Positions 14,884 through 24,310 of a stretch of DNA of 64,000 bases are shown here, piece after piece. The notes beneath the pieces were generated by a model. The model worked only from the letters and a program-made list of their open reading frames with translations, did no database searches and was not told where the DNA came from. Every line of letters begins with the position of its first letter. The first letter of the stretch is position 1. This DNA is from Duganella sp. CF402. Its GTDB lineage: Bacteria; Pseudomonadota; Gammaproteobacteria; Burkholderiales; Burkholderiaceae_D. The stretch covers positions 2,586,262-2,650,261 of the forward strand of contig NZ_FOBG01000001.1 in assembly GCF_900109645.1 (NCBI RefSeq). The letters run 5' to 3'. The translations under genes were made by a program, and so were the position numbers.

Positions 14884-16686
14884 ATGCCACTGCCAAAAAT
14901 TCCAAGTAAGCCAGCGACTATACTGCTGGCAAAAGATTACCCCAAGGCCAGCGGCCGTGTGACGCCTGCCCTCGCGGCAGTTGCCGATATTGCGCCAGAG
15001 CCTGCCCCAGCGCCGAAGAAAGCGGCGACCGTGAAAGCCGTCCCTGCAGCAAAGAAACCGGCCGTTGCCAAAACACCGGCCAAATCCAAAGCCGTGGCCG
15101 CCGTACTGAAAGCCGCGCCGGCCGTGCTGAAAGCCGCCGCCGACACCGTTGAAGCCAAGGGCAAGTCCTCGCCGCGTGGCAAGGTCACTCCGATCACGGC
15201 CGAAGCGCCGCATCCAGCCAAGCACAAGGCGAACGAGGTGACCATCAAGTCCTCGACCAGCCGCCACGCCGACCAGACCGGCGCCACCAAGATGTTCGTG
15301 CTGGATACCAACGTGCTGATGCACGATCCATCGTCGCTGTTCCGCTTCGAGGAGCACGACGTCTACCTGCCGATGATGACGCTGGAAGAACTGGACAACC
15401 ACAAGAAAGGCATGACCGAGGTGGCACGCAATGCGCGCCAGGTCTCGCGCACGCTGGACGCGCTGGTCTCCAACACCGACGACGACGCCATCGAGAACGG
15501 CATCCCGCTGTCCAAGCTGGGCAACAAGGACGCCAAGGGCCGCCTGTACTTCCAGACCCGTCTGCAAACGGCGGAACTGCCGGTCGGCCTGCCATCGGGC
15601 AAGGCCGACAACCAGATCCTGTCGGTAGTGCGATCGCTGGAAGCGGAGCAGGAAGGCCGCGCCATCGTGCTGGTGTCGAAAGACATCAACATGCGCATCA
15701 AGGCGCGCGCGCTGGGCCTGCCGGCCGAAGACTACTTCAACGACCACGTGCTGGAAGACACCGACCTGCTGTACTCGGGCATCGTCCAGCTGCCGGACGA
15801 TTTCTGGAACAAGCACGGCAAGGACCTCGAATCGTGGCAGGAAAATAAAAACGGCCAGAGCGCGACGTTCTACCGCGTCACCGGTCCGTTCGTGCCGTCG
15901 ATGCTGGTCAACCAGTTCGTGTTCCTGGAGCCGAAGAATGGCGAAGCGCCGTTCTATGGCCAGGTCAAGCAGATCAACGGCAAGACCGCCGTGCTGCAAA
16001 CCCTGCGCGACTTCAGCCACAACAAGAACAATGTGTGGGGCGTCACTGCCCGCAACCGCGAGCAGAACTTCGCGTTGAACCTGCTGATGAATCCGGAATG
16101 CGACTTCGTCACCCTGCTGGGCCAAGCCGGTACCGGCAAGACCCTGCTGGCCCTGGCGGCCGGCCTGGCGCAAGTGCTGGAGACCAAGCTCTACAACGAA
16201 ATCATCGTCACCCGCGTGACGGTGCCGGTCGGTGAAGACATCGGTTTCCTGCCGGGCACCGAGGAAGAGAAAATGTCGCCGTGGATGGGCGCGTTTGACG
16301 ACAACCTCGAAGTGCTCAACAAGTCCGATTCGGACGGCGGCGAGTGGGGCCGTGCGGCCACGCAAGACCTGATCCGTTCGCGCATCAAGATCAAGTCGCT
16401 GAACTTCATGCGCGGCCGTACCTTCGTCAACAAGTTCCTGATCATCGACGAGGCGCAGAACTTGACGCCGAAGCAGGTCAAGACCCTGGTGACGCGCGCC
16501 GGTCCGGGCACCAAGATCATCTGCCTCGGTAACATCGCGCAGATCGACACGCCTTACCTGACCGAAGGTTCGAGCGGCCTGACCTATGTGGTCGACCGCT
16601 TCAAAGGCTGGTCGCACAGCGGCCACGTCACCCTGGCGCGCGGCGAACGCTCGCGCCTGGCCGACCACGCCAGCGAAGTCCTGTAA
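14884..16686 (+). CDS. PhoH-family ATPase with N-terminal PIN domain
   Basis: 600 aa. Residues 1-130 are Ala/Lys/Pro-rich and probably disordered. A PIN RNase-like domain follows (about 137-290; acidic motif VLDTNVLMHDP, conserved EELD), then a PhoH ATPase domain with Walker A GQAGTGKTLLALA, the signature VPVGEDIGFLPG and Walker B FLIIDEAQN. This is the PhoH2 (YlaK-like) architecture, linked to RNA unwinding and cleavage. The preceding 229 bp hold no convincing gene or signal. Confidence 0.92.
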   Translation: MPLPKIPSKPATILLAKDYPKASGRVTPALAAVADIAPEPAPAPKKAATVKAVPAAKKPAVAKTPAKSKAVAAVLKAAPAVLKAAADTVEAKGKSSPRGKVTPITAEAPHPAKHKANEVTIKSSTSRHADQTGATKMFVLDTNVLMHDPSSLFRFEEHDVYLPMMTLEELDNHKKGMTEVARNARQVSRTLDALVSNTDDDAIENGIPLSKLGNKDAKGRLYFQTRLQTAELPVGLPSGKADNQILSVVRSLEAEQEGRAIVLVSKDINMRIKARALGLPAEDYFNDHVLEDTDLLYSGIVQLPDDFWNKHGKDLESWQENKNGQSATFYRVTGPFVPSMLVNQFVFLEPKNGEAPFYGQVKQINGKTAVLQTLRDFSHNKNNVWGVTARNREQNFALNLLMNPECDFVTLLGQAGTGKTLLALAAGLAQVLETKLYNEIIVTRVTVPVGEDIGFLPGTEEEKMSPWMGAFDDNLEVLNKSDSDGGEWGRAATQDLIRSRIKIKSLNFMRGRTFVNKFLIIDEAQNLTPKQVKTLVTRAGPGTKIICLGNIAQIDTPYLTEGSSGLTYVVDRFKGWSHSGHVTLARGERSRLADHASEVL

Positions 16687-16713
16687 TGAAATAAACGATT
16701 TACCTCGTTTCTT

Positions 16714-16753
16714 CAGCCCCGCCCGCAGCGATGCCGGCGGGGCTGATTTTTTT
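16714..16753 (+). terminator. Rho-independent terminator after the PhoH gene
   Basis: Perfect 10-bp GC-rich stem (CAGCCCCGCC at 16714-16723 with its complement at 16736-16745), a 12-nt loop and T7 at 16747-16753. It lies 28 nt after the PhoH stop. Confidence 0.9.
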
Positions 16754-16968
16754 ATGGTTGTCGGAAGACGGCAACAGCGGCCGGCACCGGCTTACAAGCT
16801 AATCCTCATAGGGTGAGGCGATTTCCTGCGGCAACAATCGATAGCAATCACGCAAATTGACGTGTGCGGCAGCCAAAAAAAGTGCTTGAAACCGGCGGCG
16901 ACCTGTATGACACTAAACTCCCAACTCATTGATTTTGCCCGTCTTTCCCGCCTGTTGAGGTAAGCATC

Positions 16969-17259
16969 ATGGACATCCCTATCCTGATCCAGAAGTCGGT
17001 GGGCGCCAAAAAGCAGTACGGCGTCACCGTGCCGGACATTCCCGGCTGCGTCACGACTGGCGAGACCGTGGACAAAGCGATGAGCAACGCCACCAAGGCC
17101 ATCTACGGCCACGTCGGGCACTTGCTGGAGCAAGGCAAGCCCTTCGAACTGCGCGCCTCGGAAGTGGAAACCCTGTCGCAGGAGCCGGATTACGCCGGCG
17201 GCATCTGGGCCCTGGTCAGCCTCGACTTCGCCAAGCTCGACGATCCGCCCGACGATTAA
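16969..17259 (+). CDS. HicB-family protein, orphan
   Basis: 96 aa with the HicB partial RNase H-like fold: an N-terminal strand, YGVTVPDIPGCVTTGETVDKAMSNATKAI and a C-terminal acidic tail. HicB proteins are usually antitoxins encoded after a roughly 60-aa HicA toxin. No HicA-like reading frame is found in the 215 bp upstream or downstream (the copper chaperone follows directly), and there is no obvious DNA-binding extension. GAGGTAAG precedes the ATG. It may be a solitary regulator or the survivor of a lost pair. Confidence 0.75.
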   Translation: MDIPILIQKSVGAKKQYGVTVPDIPGCVTTGETVDKAMSNATKAIYGHVGHLLEQGKPFELRASEVETLSQEPDYAGGIWALVSLDFAKLDDPPDD

Positions 17260-17261
17260 AC

Positions 17262-17292
17262 TTGACCTTCCCACCGCTGGAAGGATTACAGT
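17262..17292 (+). promoter_or_regulatory. CueR-type copper promoter of the chaperone gene
   Basis: -35 TTGACC (17262-17267) and -10 TACAGT (17287-17292) are separated by 19 bp, the long spacer of MerR-family promoters. The spacer holds the dyad ACCTTCC-N7-GGAAGG, very close to the E. coli copA CueR operator. A cueR gene is present at 25520-25906, so copper activation is expected. Confidence 0.88.
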
Positions 17293-17323
17293 GTACTCAT
17301 CCAAACTGTTATGGGAGTACGCG

Positions 17324-17524
17324 ATGTACCAACTTCAAGTAGAAAACATGAGTTGCGGCCACTGCGTGGGCGCGGTCACCAAGGCCGTGCAAGCGGTGGA
17401 CGCGGCAGCCAAGGTCGAGATCGACCTCGCCACCAAATCCGTCAAAATCGACAGCGCCACGCCGCTGGCCGCACTGAAATCCGCCATCGCCGACGCCGGC
17501 TACCCGGTCACCAGCGCCGCCTGA
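17324..17524 (+). CDS. CopZ-like copper chaperone (HMA domain)
   Basis: 66 aa from the ATG at 17324; an in-frame GTG at 17291 is excluded because it overlaps the -10 box. A single heavy-metal-associated domain with the Cu-binding motif MSCGHC near residues 9-14 and the usual beta-alpha-beta length. It should bind Cu(I) in the cytoplasm and hand it to the CopA ATPase encoded at 25903-28176. The stop is immediately followed by the convergent stop of the glutathione transferase gene. Confidence 0.9.
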   Translation: MYQLQVENMSCGHCVGAVTKAVQAVDAAAKVEIDLATKSVKIDSATPLAALKSAIADAGYPVTSAA

Positions 17525-18241
17525 CTATTTGTCCAGCTCGGGATAGTGGCGGAAGATGCCGGTTTCGTTGAAGGGGATGCGGCGCCTGGAGTTGAGGTAG
17601 GCGGCGATGTTGGGACGGGCGGCTACCTTGTCGTGCAGCGCGACCAGATTGGAATAGGACGGTTCCAGCCTCGCCATCGTTTTCGGGAAGGCGTAGCGCA
17701 GGCCTTCGATGAGCTGGAACAGCGATAAGTCCACGTACGACAGCCGCGAGCCCACAGCCCAGCCGCCGCTCACCACTCCTTCAAAATAATCGAGGAACTT
17801 CGGTATCCGCTGCTCGCGGAAATCCTTGGCGCGCTTCCTGGCTTCCTTCTTTTGATCCTCGTAATAGAGATTGGTCGAAATCGGATGATGCGTGTCGTGC
17901 GCCTCATTCACGATGTCCGCTATCGTCAACTGTAGCTGGTTGGCCCACAAGCGTCCTGCTTCCGTACGCGGCGCCAGCTTGTGTTTGGCACCGAGGTACA
18001 TCAGTATATTGGCCGTCTGCCCTATCAACAGATCGCCCACTTGCAGCACCGGCGGCGCAAACGATGGATGATCGACCTGGCCGCCATCCAGGCTCGCCAG
18101 CATCTTCGGCATGCCACCCTTCTGCCGCGCCACGTCCACATAGGGCACGCCCGCTTCCTCCAGCGCCAGCCGGACGAATTCCCCGCGCCCCTGCAAACCG
18201 GGCCAGTACAGTAGCTGGTAAGGTGTCGTCATGCCAAACAT
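17525..18241 (-). CDS. Glutathione S-transferase
   Basis: 238 aa. N-terminal thioredoxin fold (LLYWPGLQGRGEFVRLALEEAG, then IGQTANILMYLG for the glutathione gamma-Glu site) and a helical C-terminal domain with SYVDLSLFQLIEGL. The lysine- and histidine-rich middle (EAHDTHHPISTNLYYEDQKK) resembles fungal-like/sigma-type bacterial GSTs. It starts 22 nt after the TonB-receptor stop on the same strand with no terminator between, so it may be the last gene of the B12-riboswitch operon. Substrate unknown. Confidence 0.88.
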   Translation of the reverse strand: MFGMTTPYQLLYWPGLQGRGEFVRLALEEAGVPYVDVARQKGGMPKMLASLDGGQVDHPSFAPPVLQVGDLLIGQTANILMYLGAKHKLAPRTEAGRLWANQLQLTIADIVNEAHDTHHPISTNLYYEDQKKEARKRAKDFREQRIPKFLDYFEGVVSGGWAVGSRLSYVDLSLFQLIEGLRYAFPKTMARLEPSYSNLVALHDKVAARPNIAAYLNSRRRIPFNETGIFRHYPELDK

Positions 18242-18263
18242 GGTAACACCTTACCAAACCGGC

Positions 18264-20300
18264 CTAAAACACTGCTTTGACCGTCATCCGGAAGCTGCGG
18301 CGCTCGGCCGGGTGGTAATGGATATCGTCCACGCCTTCCGCCGGTTCACCCGGCAGGCGCGAGGCGTAGTAGTAGTCCACATCGCTGACCTTGCGGTCGA
18401 ACAGGTTGAAGGCGTCGAGTTGCATGCTCCAGCGGCGATTGAACTTGTAGCCCACGCGCGCATAGGCGATGGCGGTGGTGGCTGAACGCACGCTGTTATC
18501 CTCGATCAGCGGGCGCGGACCAAAGTAACGCATCTGGAAAGCCGCCGACCACGGACCAAGATCGGTGATGGTCGCACCGAACGAGGCCACCTTGCCGATC
18601 GCGCCCGGAATGTAATCACCCGCCTCGTCATGCTCGGTGTAGTGCGCGCGCGAGTAGGCCAGGTCCAGGTCGAACAGCAGCCACGAATTGGCGATGTAGT
18701 GGTTGTTCCACTCGATGCCGGAACGGTAACTACCACGGCTGGCCGAGGTATCACCCGCGTCGCCCGAGAACACCAGTTCCGAATCCGAACGCAGCTTCCA
18801 CACCGCCACCGAGCTTTGCAGGCCGGGCAAGAATTCGGTGCGCGCGCCGATTTCCGCGCCGCGCGTTTTCACCAGCGGCGTGACCGGATCGATAGGCTCG
18901 CGCTCCTTCGGCGTCAGGTGCACCGTGGTGCCGCGTGCATCGTTGCTGTGGAAGCCTTCGCCGTAGTTGACGAAGAATTCGGTCTTGGCCCAAGGCCCCA
19001 GCACCACGGACACTTTCGGCGACGTGGTGCCGGCACTGACCTTGCCCGAGTTTTCGGCGATATTACTGTCCACATCGAAGCGATAACGGTCGTAGCGCAA
19101 GCCAGCCGTTGTGCGCAGCCAATCGCGCCATTGCACCGTATTTTCCAGATACGCGCCAACGCTGCCCTCTTGCACGCGCGATTCCGAAATCGTGCGGAGG
19201 GTCTGCTGGTTGCGGGTGGCGTGCAAAGCCAGTGGCGACAGGTAGTCGTAGCGTCCCTGCACACCAACCTTGTTGCTGACATCCAGCCCACCCCAGTGGC
19301 TGAACCACGTCTGCGCCACATCGAAGCCACCCAGGCGTCGCTTCTCGGTCTGGCGCGACTGGTCGCCGTTGACCGGGTCGTCGAGGAAGTAGGTGAAGTC
19401 GTTGTACAGCATCAGGCTCGATTGCACCAGATAGGCATTCGCCTGCAGCAGCGTGTCGCTGGTGCGCTTGCGCAGGGTGGCGGACAAACTGTAACGCGAC
19501 GTCGCGCCGCCATCGCTGGTATCAATCGCGCCATACGGATCCAGCTCGCCGCTTTGTACCGCGCGCAGCGGGATCTGGTTGCTCGCATACCAGGCGCCCT
19601 TGTAGAACATGCCAGTGACGCTGAACTGATCGTCGCTGGCGCCTTGCGAATAGCGCAGCACACCGAGGCTCTTGTGGAAGGCTTCCGGTTCCACCCACGG
19701 GCCGTTGTTGTGGCCCAGCTCCGCGCCGTACACCAGATTGCCCGCACCCAGCGGCGTCGATCCGGTCACCACCGAACGTATGTATTGGTTCTCGCCGACG
19801 GTCACACTGGCGGTGTTTTCTTTCAGCTTGTTCGCCAGCGTCATGTGCGCCGCGCCGGCCGATGCGAAGTCGCCTTCGTCCGCGTAGTACGGGCCTTTCT
19901 TGTAGTTGATGCGGTCCACCAGCTCAGGGATCAGGAAATTCAGATCCGTGTAGCCCTGGCCGTGCGCATGCGTGCGCATGTTGACTGGCATGCCGTCGAC
20001 AAAGGTGGCGAAGTCGGTGCCGTGATCGAGATTGAAGCCGCGCAGGAAGTACTGATTGGCCTTGCCGTCGCCGCTGTGCTGCGTGACGATCACGCCCGGC
20101 ACAAACTCCAGCAGCTCGCCCGCACGCAACGCCGGACGATTCGCAATCAGCTCCGCAGTGACCGCGCCCTGGCTGGCCGCGCCGGAGGTGCCGACGCCAT
20201 TGTCGTAGTGACCGCGCACCTCCACCGTCGTATCCACGGTTTCCGAAAAAGCAGCCAGCGGCACCATTGCAACCAGCGCGACGAGGGACTTACCGATCAT
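18264..20300 (-). CDS. TonB-dependent outer-membrane receptor
   Basis: 678 aa. Signal peptide 1-19 (core VALVAMVPLAA), a possible TonB box (DTTVEV) right after it, a plug domain (about 45-160; LRAGELLEFVPGVIV, FLRGFNLDHGTDFATFVDGMPVN) and a 22-strand-type barrel ending in a C-terminal Phe, the usual outer-membrane assembly signal. Its start overlaps the CobN stop (ATGA). Because the operon is headed by a cobalamin riboswitch, a corrinoid or related tetrapyrrole is the likely ligand. It does not look like a close BtuB copy. Confidence 0.92.
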   Translation of the reverse strand: MIGKSLVALVAMVPLAAFSETVDTTVEVRGHYDNGVGTSGAASQGAVTAELIANRPALRAGELLEFVPGVIVTQHSGDGKANQYFLRGFNLDHGTDFATFVDGMPVNMRTHAHGQGYTDLNFLIPELVDRINYKKGPYYADEGDFASAGAAHMTLANKLKENTASVTVGENQYIRSVVTGSTPLGAGNLVYGAELGHNNGPWVEPEAFHKSLGVLRYSQGASDDQFSVTGMFYKGAWYASNQIPLRAVQSGELDPYGAIDTSDGGATSRYSLSATLRKRTSDTLLQANAYLVQSSLMLYNDFTYFLDDPVNGDQSRQTEKRRLGGFDVAQTWFSHWGGLDVSNKVGVQGRYDYLSPLALHATRNQQTLRTISESRVQEGSVGAYLENTVQWRDWLRTTAGLRYDRYRFDVDSNIAENSGKVSAGTTSPKVSVVLGPWAKTEFFVNYGEGFHSNDARGTTVHLTPKEREPIDPVTPLVKTRGAEIGARTEFLPGLQSSVAVWKLRSDSELVFSGDAGDTSASRGSYRSGIEWNNHYIANSWLLFDLDLAYSRAHYTEHDEAGDYIPGAIGKVASFGATITDLGPWSAAFQMRYFGPRPLIEDNSVRSATTAIAYARVGYKFNRRWSMQLDAFNLFDRKVSDVDYYYASRLPGEPAEGVDDIHYHPAERRSFRMTVKAVF

Positions 20301-23300
20301 ACAAAGCCTTTCAATTGCCGAAGTTTGTTACGACGCGCGAGATAACCGATGCCCACCAGTGCAGCGGCCAGCGCCAGCAGCACGAGCGTGCCCACTGTCT
20401 TCTGGACCGTGGTCAGATTGGACAAGGATTGCATTTCAAAGCCGCTGACTTTAGTGTCGGCAGCTTCCGGTTTGGCCTGCGGAGCAGGTTTCGCCCTGGC
20501 CTGTGGTGGCGGCGGTGGCGGGTGCTGAGTCTCGGCCTTTGCCTGCAAGGCCTGCAACTCGGCGGCGGCATTTTGCATCGCCGCCTGCGGTGACGGCGCT
20601 GCGCCGCCAACTCGCGCGGCTTGCACAGCACCTTTCACGATACTAGCATTGGATCCCACGTTTGGCGCGAACTCCGCATTGAATTGCGGCGCTATTTTTA
20701 ACGTCGCCTTGCTGCACGAGTCGGCACTGCACGCCACGCCGGCATCTTTGATGGCGATAGCATTCATTTGGCTCAGTTTCCTGAACACTGCGTCGCTCGG
20801 CTTCCAGTAGCCACGTTCAACGGCGCTCAGCATGCGATCCGTCATCGCCTGGTATGCGCGCAGGTTTCCGGCGGCGGCAAAACGCTCGCGCACCTTGAGG
20901 CCGTGGCGATCCTCGACATAGGTGTCGTACATGCGCTGCCACTTGCCGTTGTCCACCACCTCCGGCACCGTGACCTGCCACGCCCACAGATAGTCCACCA
21001 CGCGGTTGATGTAGCGCGCACCGGAATAACCTTCCTTCAGCATGCTGTCGGCCCAGCGCGGATTCAGATAGCGCGCCTGCATCTCCTGCCCCATGTACTG
21101 CTCCAGCGTCTTGTGGCTGGCGCGGCGCGGGTTGGCAAGGTCGCTGACCATCACCTCCGGCGTCTTGCCGTCCACGCTGCGGATCGCCATCGCGGTGCCG
21201 CCAAGGTACTGGAAGAAGTCATCGTTATCGAGCGTCGCAAACAGATTGCTGGAACGGCTGTGCAGCGCGATCTGGCTGCCGGACAGCGCCTGCTTGAACA
21301 ACTCGCGGCGCTGCTCGGGATTGGCCTTGTCGTCGCCCCAGTAGCCAGCGCCGAACGGATGGCTCATGCGGTTGATGAACACGTCCGCCACTTCCTTCTC
21401 GTTCTTCCATGCGTTGGTGAGCGGGATCAGCTTTTCAATCTGCGTGCCATATGCGCCGCTCGGTACGCCGAAGATGCGCACCGACGCCATGCGCTGCGCC
21501 TCTTCCGCAGTGATGCCACGCGCGGTCAATGCGGCGGCCACTTTGCGGCTGTGCGCGGCCATCACGTTGCCGCCTTCATCGTCCTGCTTCTGCGCCAGCT
21601 GCGCGGCTTGATCCATCAGCGTGAGCAGATTCGGGAACAGGTCGCGGAACAGGCCGGAGGACACCAGCGTCACGTCCACGCGCGGGCGGCCCAGTTGCTT
21701 GCGGCTCAGGGCTTCCACGCCGGTGACGCGGCCACGCTCATCCCACGTTGGACGGATGCCCATCAGCGACATGGCCTGCGCTTCCATCACGCCTTCGTGG
21801 CGCGAAGTCTCCACGCCCCACAAATTCATGCTGAGTTTTTCCGGATACGCGCCGTGACGCTTGCGGTAGTCGTCCACCAGTTGTTGCGCCAGTTTTGCGC
21901 CGGCTTCGTAGGTGGTCTTGCTCGGAATGCGCGAGGGATCGAGGCCGAAGAAGTTACGCCCGGTCGGCAGCGCGTTCGGATTGCGCACCAGGTCCGCGCT
22001 GGCGCCAGTCGGAATGTAGCGGCCCGACAGCGCCTGCATCAGGCGATCCAGTTCCAGCTGCGCGCTTTGCTCGATGTCCGCTTCCAGCTGCGCGATGCGC
22101 CTGGCCTTCTGCTCCGATGTGGAAGTGTTATCGAGGCTGACCACGGCACGCGCGGTGGCGTTGCGCTGCTCCGCCGCCGGCGCCACACCGAAGGTATGCA
22201 GGCCGAATGGCGTCAGCTTGTTGCCGGTGTCGTCGAGATATTCCTCGAGGCCTTCCATGTCGGCTTCCGATTTCAGCTCGCTCTTCTTCATGTCCTTCAA
22301 CACGCCGCTCTTTGCTGCAAGGCGGTTGATAGCTTTCAGGTGGCTGGCTGCCAGCAGCGGGCTTTTCTGCTCGGCGACGCGATAGTCGTTCAGCAGCGCG
22401 CCCAGTTCGCGCAGGTCGGGGTTCAGTCCCGCCACATCAAACGGCGGTGTCATATGGTCGATGATGGTCGCCATGCCGCGACGCTTGGCCTGGATGCCCT
22501 CGCCCACATCATCCATCACGTACGGATAGATATTGGGCATGGCGCCGATCAGCGCTTCGGTCGGATCGCTGTCGGACAGGCCGGCTTCTTTACCGGTCAG
22601 CCATTCCTGCGTGCCGTGGGTACCGATGTGCATGACCGCGTGCGCGTTGAAGTCCTTCTGCAGCCAAAGGTAGAACGCGATGTACTCGTGCGATGGCGGC
22701 ATGCTGACTTCATTGTGCAGCTTCTCCAGGTTCTGCTCCCACGCGCGGCCCGGCTGCGGCGCCATCAGCACATTGCCGAAGCGGCGCGCCGGATACACGA
22801 AGAACGCTTCGCCTTTCGCGTTGCGCCACAGGACCGGCGCCTTCTCCGGCTTGCCCCACGACTGTTCGATCGACGCGCGCAGCGGCTGCGGCAACCGCGC
22901 GAACCACTGCTGGTAGTCGGACAGCGGCACCAGCAAGGCCTGGCCACTCTCGGCCAGATGCTTCAGGCCCGCCATGTAGTCGCCCTTGGACTTGCCGGGA
23001 TAGTTGCCCCACTTCTGGATCTCGCCTTGCAGCTCGCCTTCGCTGGCGGGCAGCGCGTCGCCGGTGCGGTAGCCTTCCCGCTTCAGCCGCTGGACGATTT
23101 GCCACAAGCTCTCCGGCAGCACGTTCAGATAGGCCGCGCCGATGGTCTCGGAACCGTGCGGATAATTAAAGTAGATCATGGCGACGCGCTTGTCGCCGTT
23201 GGTCTGCTTGCGCAGCGCCAGCCACGCGGCCACGCGTTCGTTGAGGCGCTCGATGCGTTCCGCAATCGGCGTCTCTTCAACGTAGGCCAGGCCGGTCTGC

Positions 23301-24310
23301 GCATCGCTGATGCGTTCACGGCTGGCAACCACGGTCGGCTGGATCAGGCCTGCCGCTTCCGCGCCGGCCAGCTGCCATGTGCGTTCGATGATATCGAGGC
23401 CTACCTTGGAGTCCTGCCACTGCGCGTAAGTCTGCTGGCTAAGGGTGATGGCGTTGATCGCCGGGACGCCCAGCTGGTCAAGCAGCGCGCCCACGCTGGC
23501 GGTGCCGCCCACCTTCATGCCCAGTGCCACGATCAGGTCCACGCGGCTCTTGCCGTTTTCGTCCAGCAGCAGCTTGAGCGGCGTTTCATACGGATAGCCG
23601 AACACCGGCACCACGTTGTAGCCGCTGGCCTCCAGCCGCGCGACGATGGCCGCCAGCGGCAGCGTTTGCCCCGCCACCAGGCTGGCGCGGTAGAACGGCA
23701 CGGCGATCCACGGCGCGCCCGGCTTGTGATGCGCGTAGCCGCGCACATAATCATCCCAGCCGCCGACGGTGCGGTTGGCCTGCACGTCGTACAGCCCTGC
23801 ATCCGGCATCGCATGCACCGGCGCCACGCCCACCTGCGAGCCGAAGCTGTTGCGCAGAATGTAGCGCAGCAGGTTGCCGATGTTCTCAACGCCGCCTTCA
23901 GCGTGATATGCCTGTATTGATTTGTCGTCGCGCACACCGAGTTCGCGCAGGCTGTCATCGATCGCACCGACAGCGAACACCGGCTTGCGCGCTTTTTGCA
24001 GCGCCTGCAGTTCGGCGGTGAGGCCAGCCATCGCCTGCCGTCCCTTGACGCTGATGACTGCCACGTCGGCAGTGGCGAGCGCAGCGCGGTCGGCCGGTGT
24101 CAGGCCGTTCACCGGGATGATGCGGATGGAGAGATTCAGCGCCTTCAGTTCGTCCTGCAGGCCGCGTACCGCCAGCACCGTGGGGCGCGATTCCACATCG
24201 CCCAGCATCAGCGCCAGCGTGCGCGGGGCCTGCGCGGAATGCACCGGCACCACGTAGCCGGCCACGCAGAGCAGCAGCAAGGCCAACGCCCATAACTTAT
24301 TCCGGAACAT
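20297..24310 (-). CDS. CobN-like chelatase, exported and C-terminally membrane-anchored
   Basis: 1337 aa. The body is CobN/BchH-type: MHIGTHGTQEWLTGKEAGLS near residue 558, then PNIYPYVMDDVGEGIQAKRR and DHMTPPF. Unlike classical cytoplasmic CobN it begins with a signal peptide (hydrophobic LWALALLLLCVAGYVV, cleavage near VHSA-Q) and ends with a Pro/Ala linker (about 1240-1295, with a run of Pro) and a membrane helix (LVLLALAAALVGIGYLA) plus a basic tail. The bulk should therefore lie in the periplasm. Classical CobN inserts Co with AAA+ partners CobS/CobT; none is encoded nearby. Similar anchored CobN homologues (HmuS) are reported to remove metal from haem. Overlaps its neighbours by 14 and 4 nt. 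Confidence 0.9.
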   Translation of the reverse strand: MFRNKLWALALLLLCVAGYVVPVHSAQAPRTLALMLGDVESRPTVLAVRGLQDELKALNLSIRIIPVNGLTPADRAALATADVAVISVKGRQAMAGLTAELQALQKARKPVFAVGAIDDSLRELGVRDDKSIQAYHAEGGVENIGNLLRYILRNSFGSQVGVAPVHAMPDAGLYDVQANRTVGGWDDYVRGYAHHKPGAPWIAVPFYRASLVAGQTLPLAAIVARLEASGYNVVPVFGYPYETPLKLLLDENGKSRVDLIVALGMKVGGTASVGALLDQLGVPAINAITLSQQTYAQWQDSKVGLDIIERTWQLAGAEAAGLIQPTVVASRERISDAQTGLAYVEETPIAERIERLNERVAAWLALRKQTNGDKRVAMIYFNYPHGSETIGAAYLNVLPESLWQIVQRLKREGYRTGDALPASEGELQGEIQKWGNYPGKSKGDYMAGLKHLAESGQALLVPLSDYQQWFARLPQPLRASIEQSWGKPEKAPVLWRNAKGEAFFVYPARRFGNVLMAPQPGRAWEQNLEKLHNEVSMPPSHEYIAFYLWLQKDFNAHAVMHIGTHGTQEWLTGKEAGLSDSDPTEALIGAMPNIYPYVMDDVGEGIQAKRRGMATIIDHMTPPFDVAGLNPDLRELGALLNDYRVAEQKSPLLAASHLKAINRLAAKSGVLKDMKKSELKSEADMEGLEEYLDDTGNKLTPFGLHTFGVAPAAEQRNATARAVVSLDNTSTSEQKARRIAQLEADIEQSAQLELDRLMQALSGRYIPTGASADLVRNPNALPTGRNFFGLDPSRIPSKTTYEAGAKLAQQLVDDYRKRHGAYPEKLSMNLWGVETSRHEGVMEAQAMSLMGIRPTWDERGRVTGVEALSRKQLGRPRVDVTLVSSGLFRDLFPNLLTLMDQAAQLAQKQDDEGGNVMAAHSRKVAAALTARGITAEEAQRMASVRIFGVPSGAYGTQIEKLIPLTNAWKNEKEVADVFINRMSHPFGAGYWGDDKANPEQRRELFKQALSGSQIALHSRSSNLFATLDNDDFFQYLGGTAMAIRSVDGKTPEVMVSDLANPRRASHKTLEQYMGQEMQARYLNPRWADSMLKEGYSGARYINRVVDYLWAWQVTVPEVVDNGKWQRMYDTYVEDRHGLKVRERFAAAGNLRAYQAMTDRMLSAVERGYWKPSDAVFRKLSQMNAIAIKDAGVACSADSCSKATLKIAPQFNAEFAPNVGSNASIVKGAVQAARVGGAAPSPQAAMQNAAAELQALQAKAETQHPPPPPPQARAKPAPQAKPEAADTKVSGFEMQSLSNLTTVQKTVGTLVLLALAAALVGIGYLARRNKLRQLKGFV

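Noticed and set aside
17291-17323. GTG start for the copper chaperone
   Set aside because: It overlaps the -10 box of the CueR-type promoter, so it would lie at or before the transcription start.
20768-23920. A plus-strand frame of 1050 codons antisense to cobN
   Set aside because: Shadow of the CobN-like gene; the composition (His, Arg, Ala, Gln) is typical of antisense frames in GC-rich DNA.
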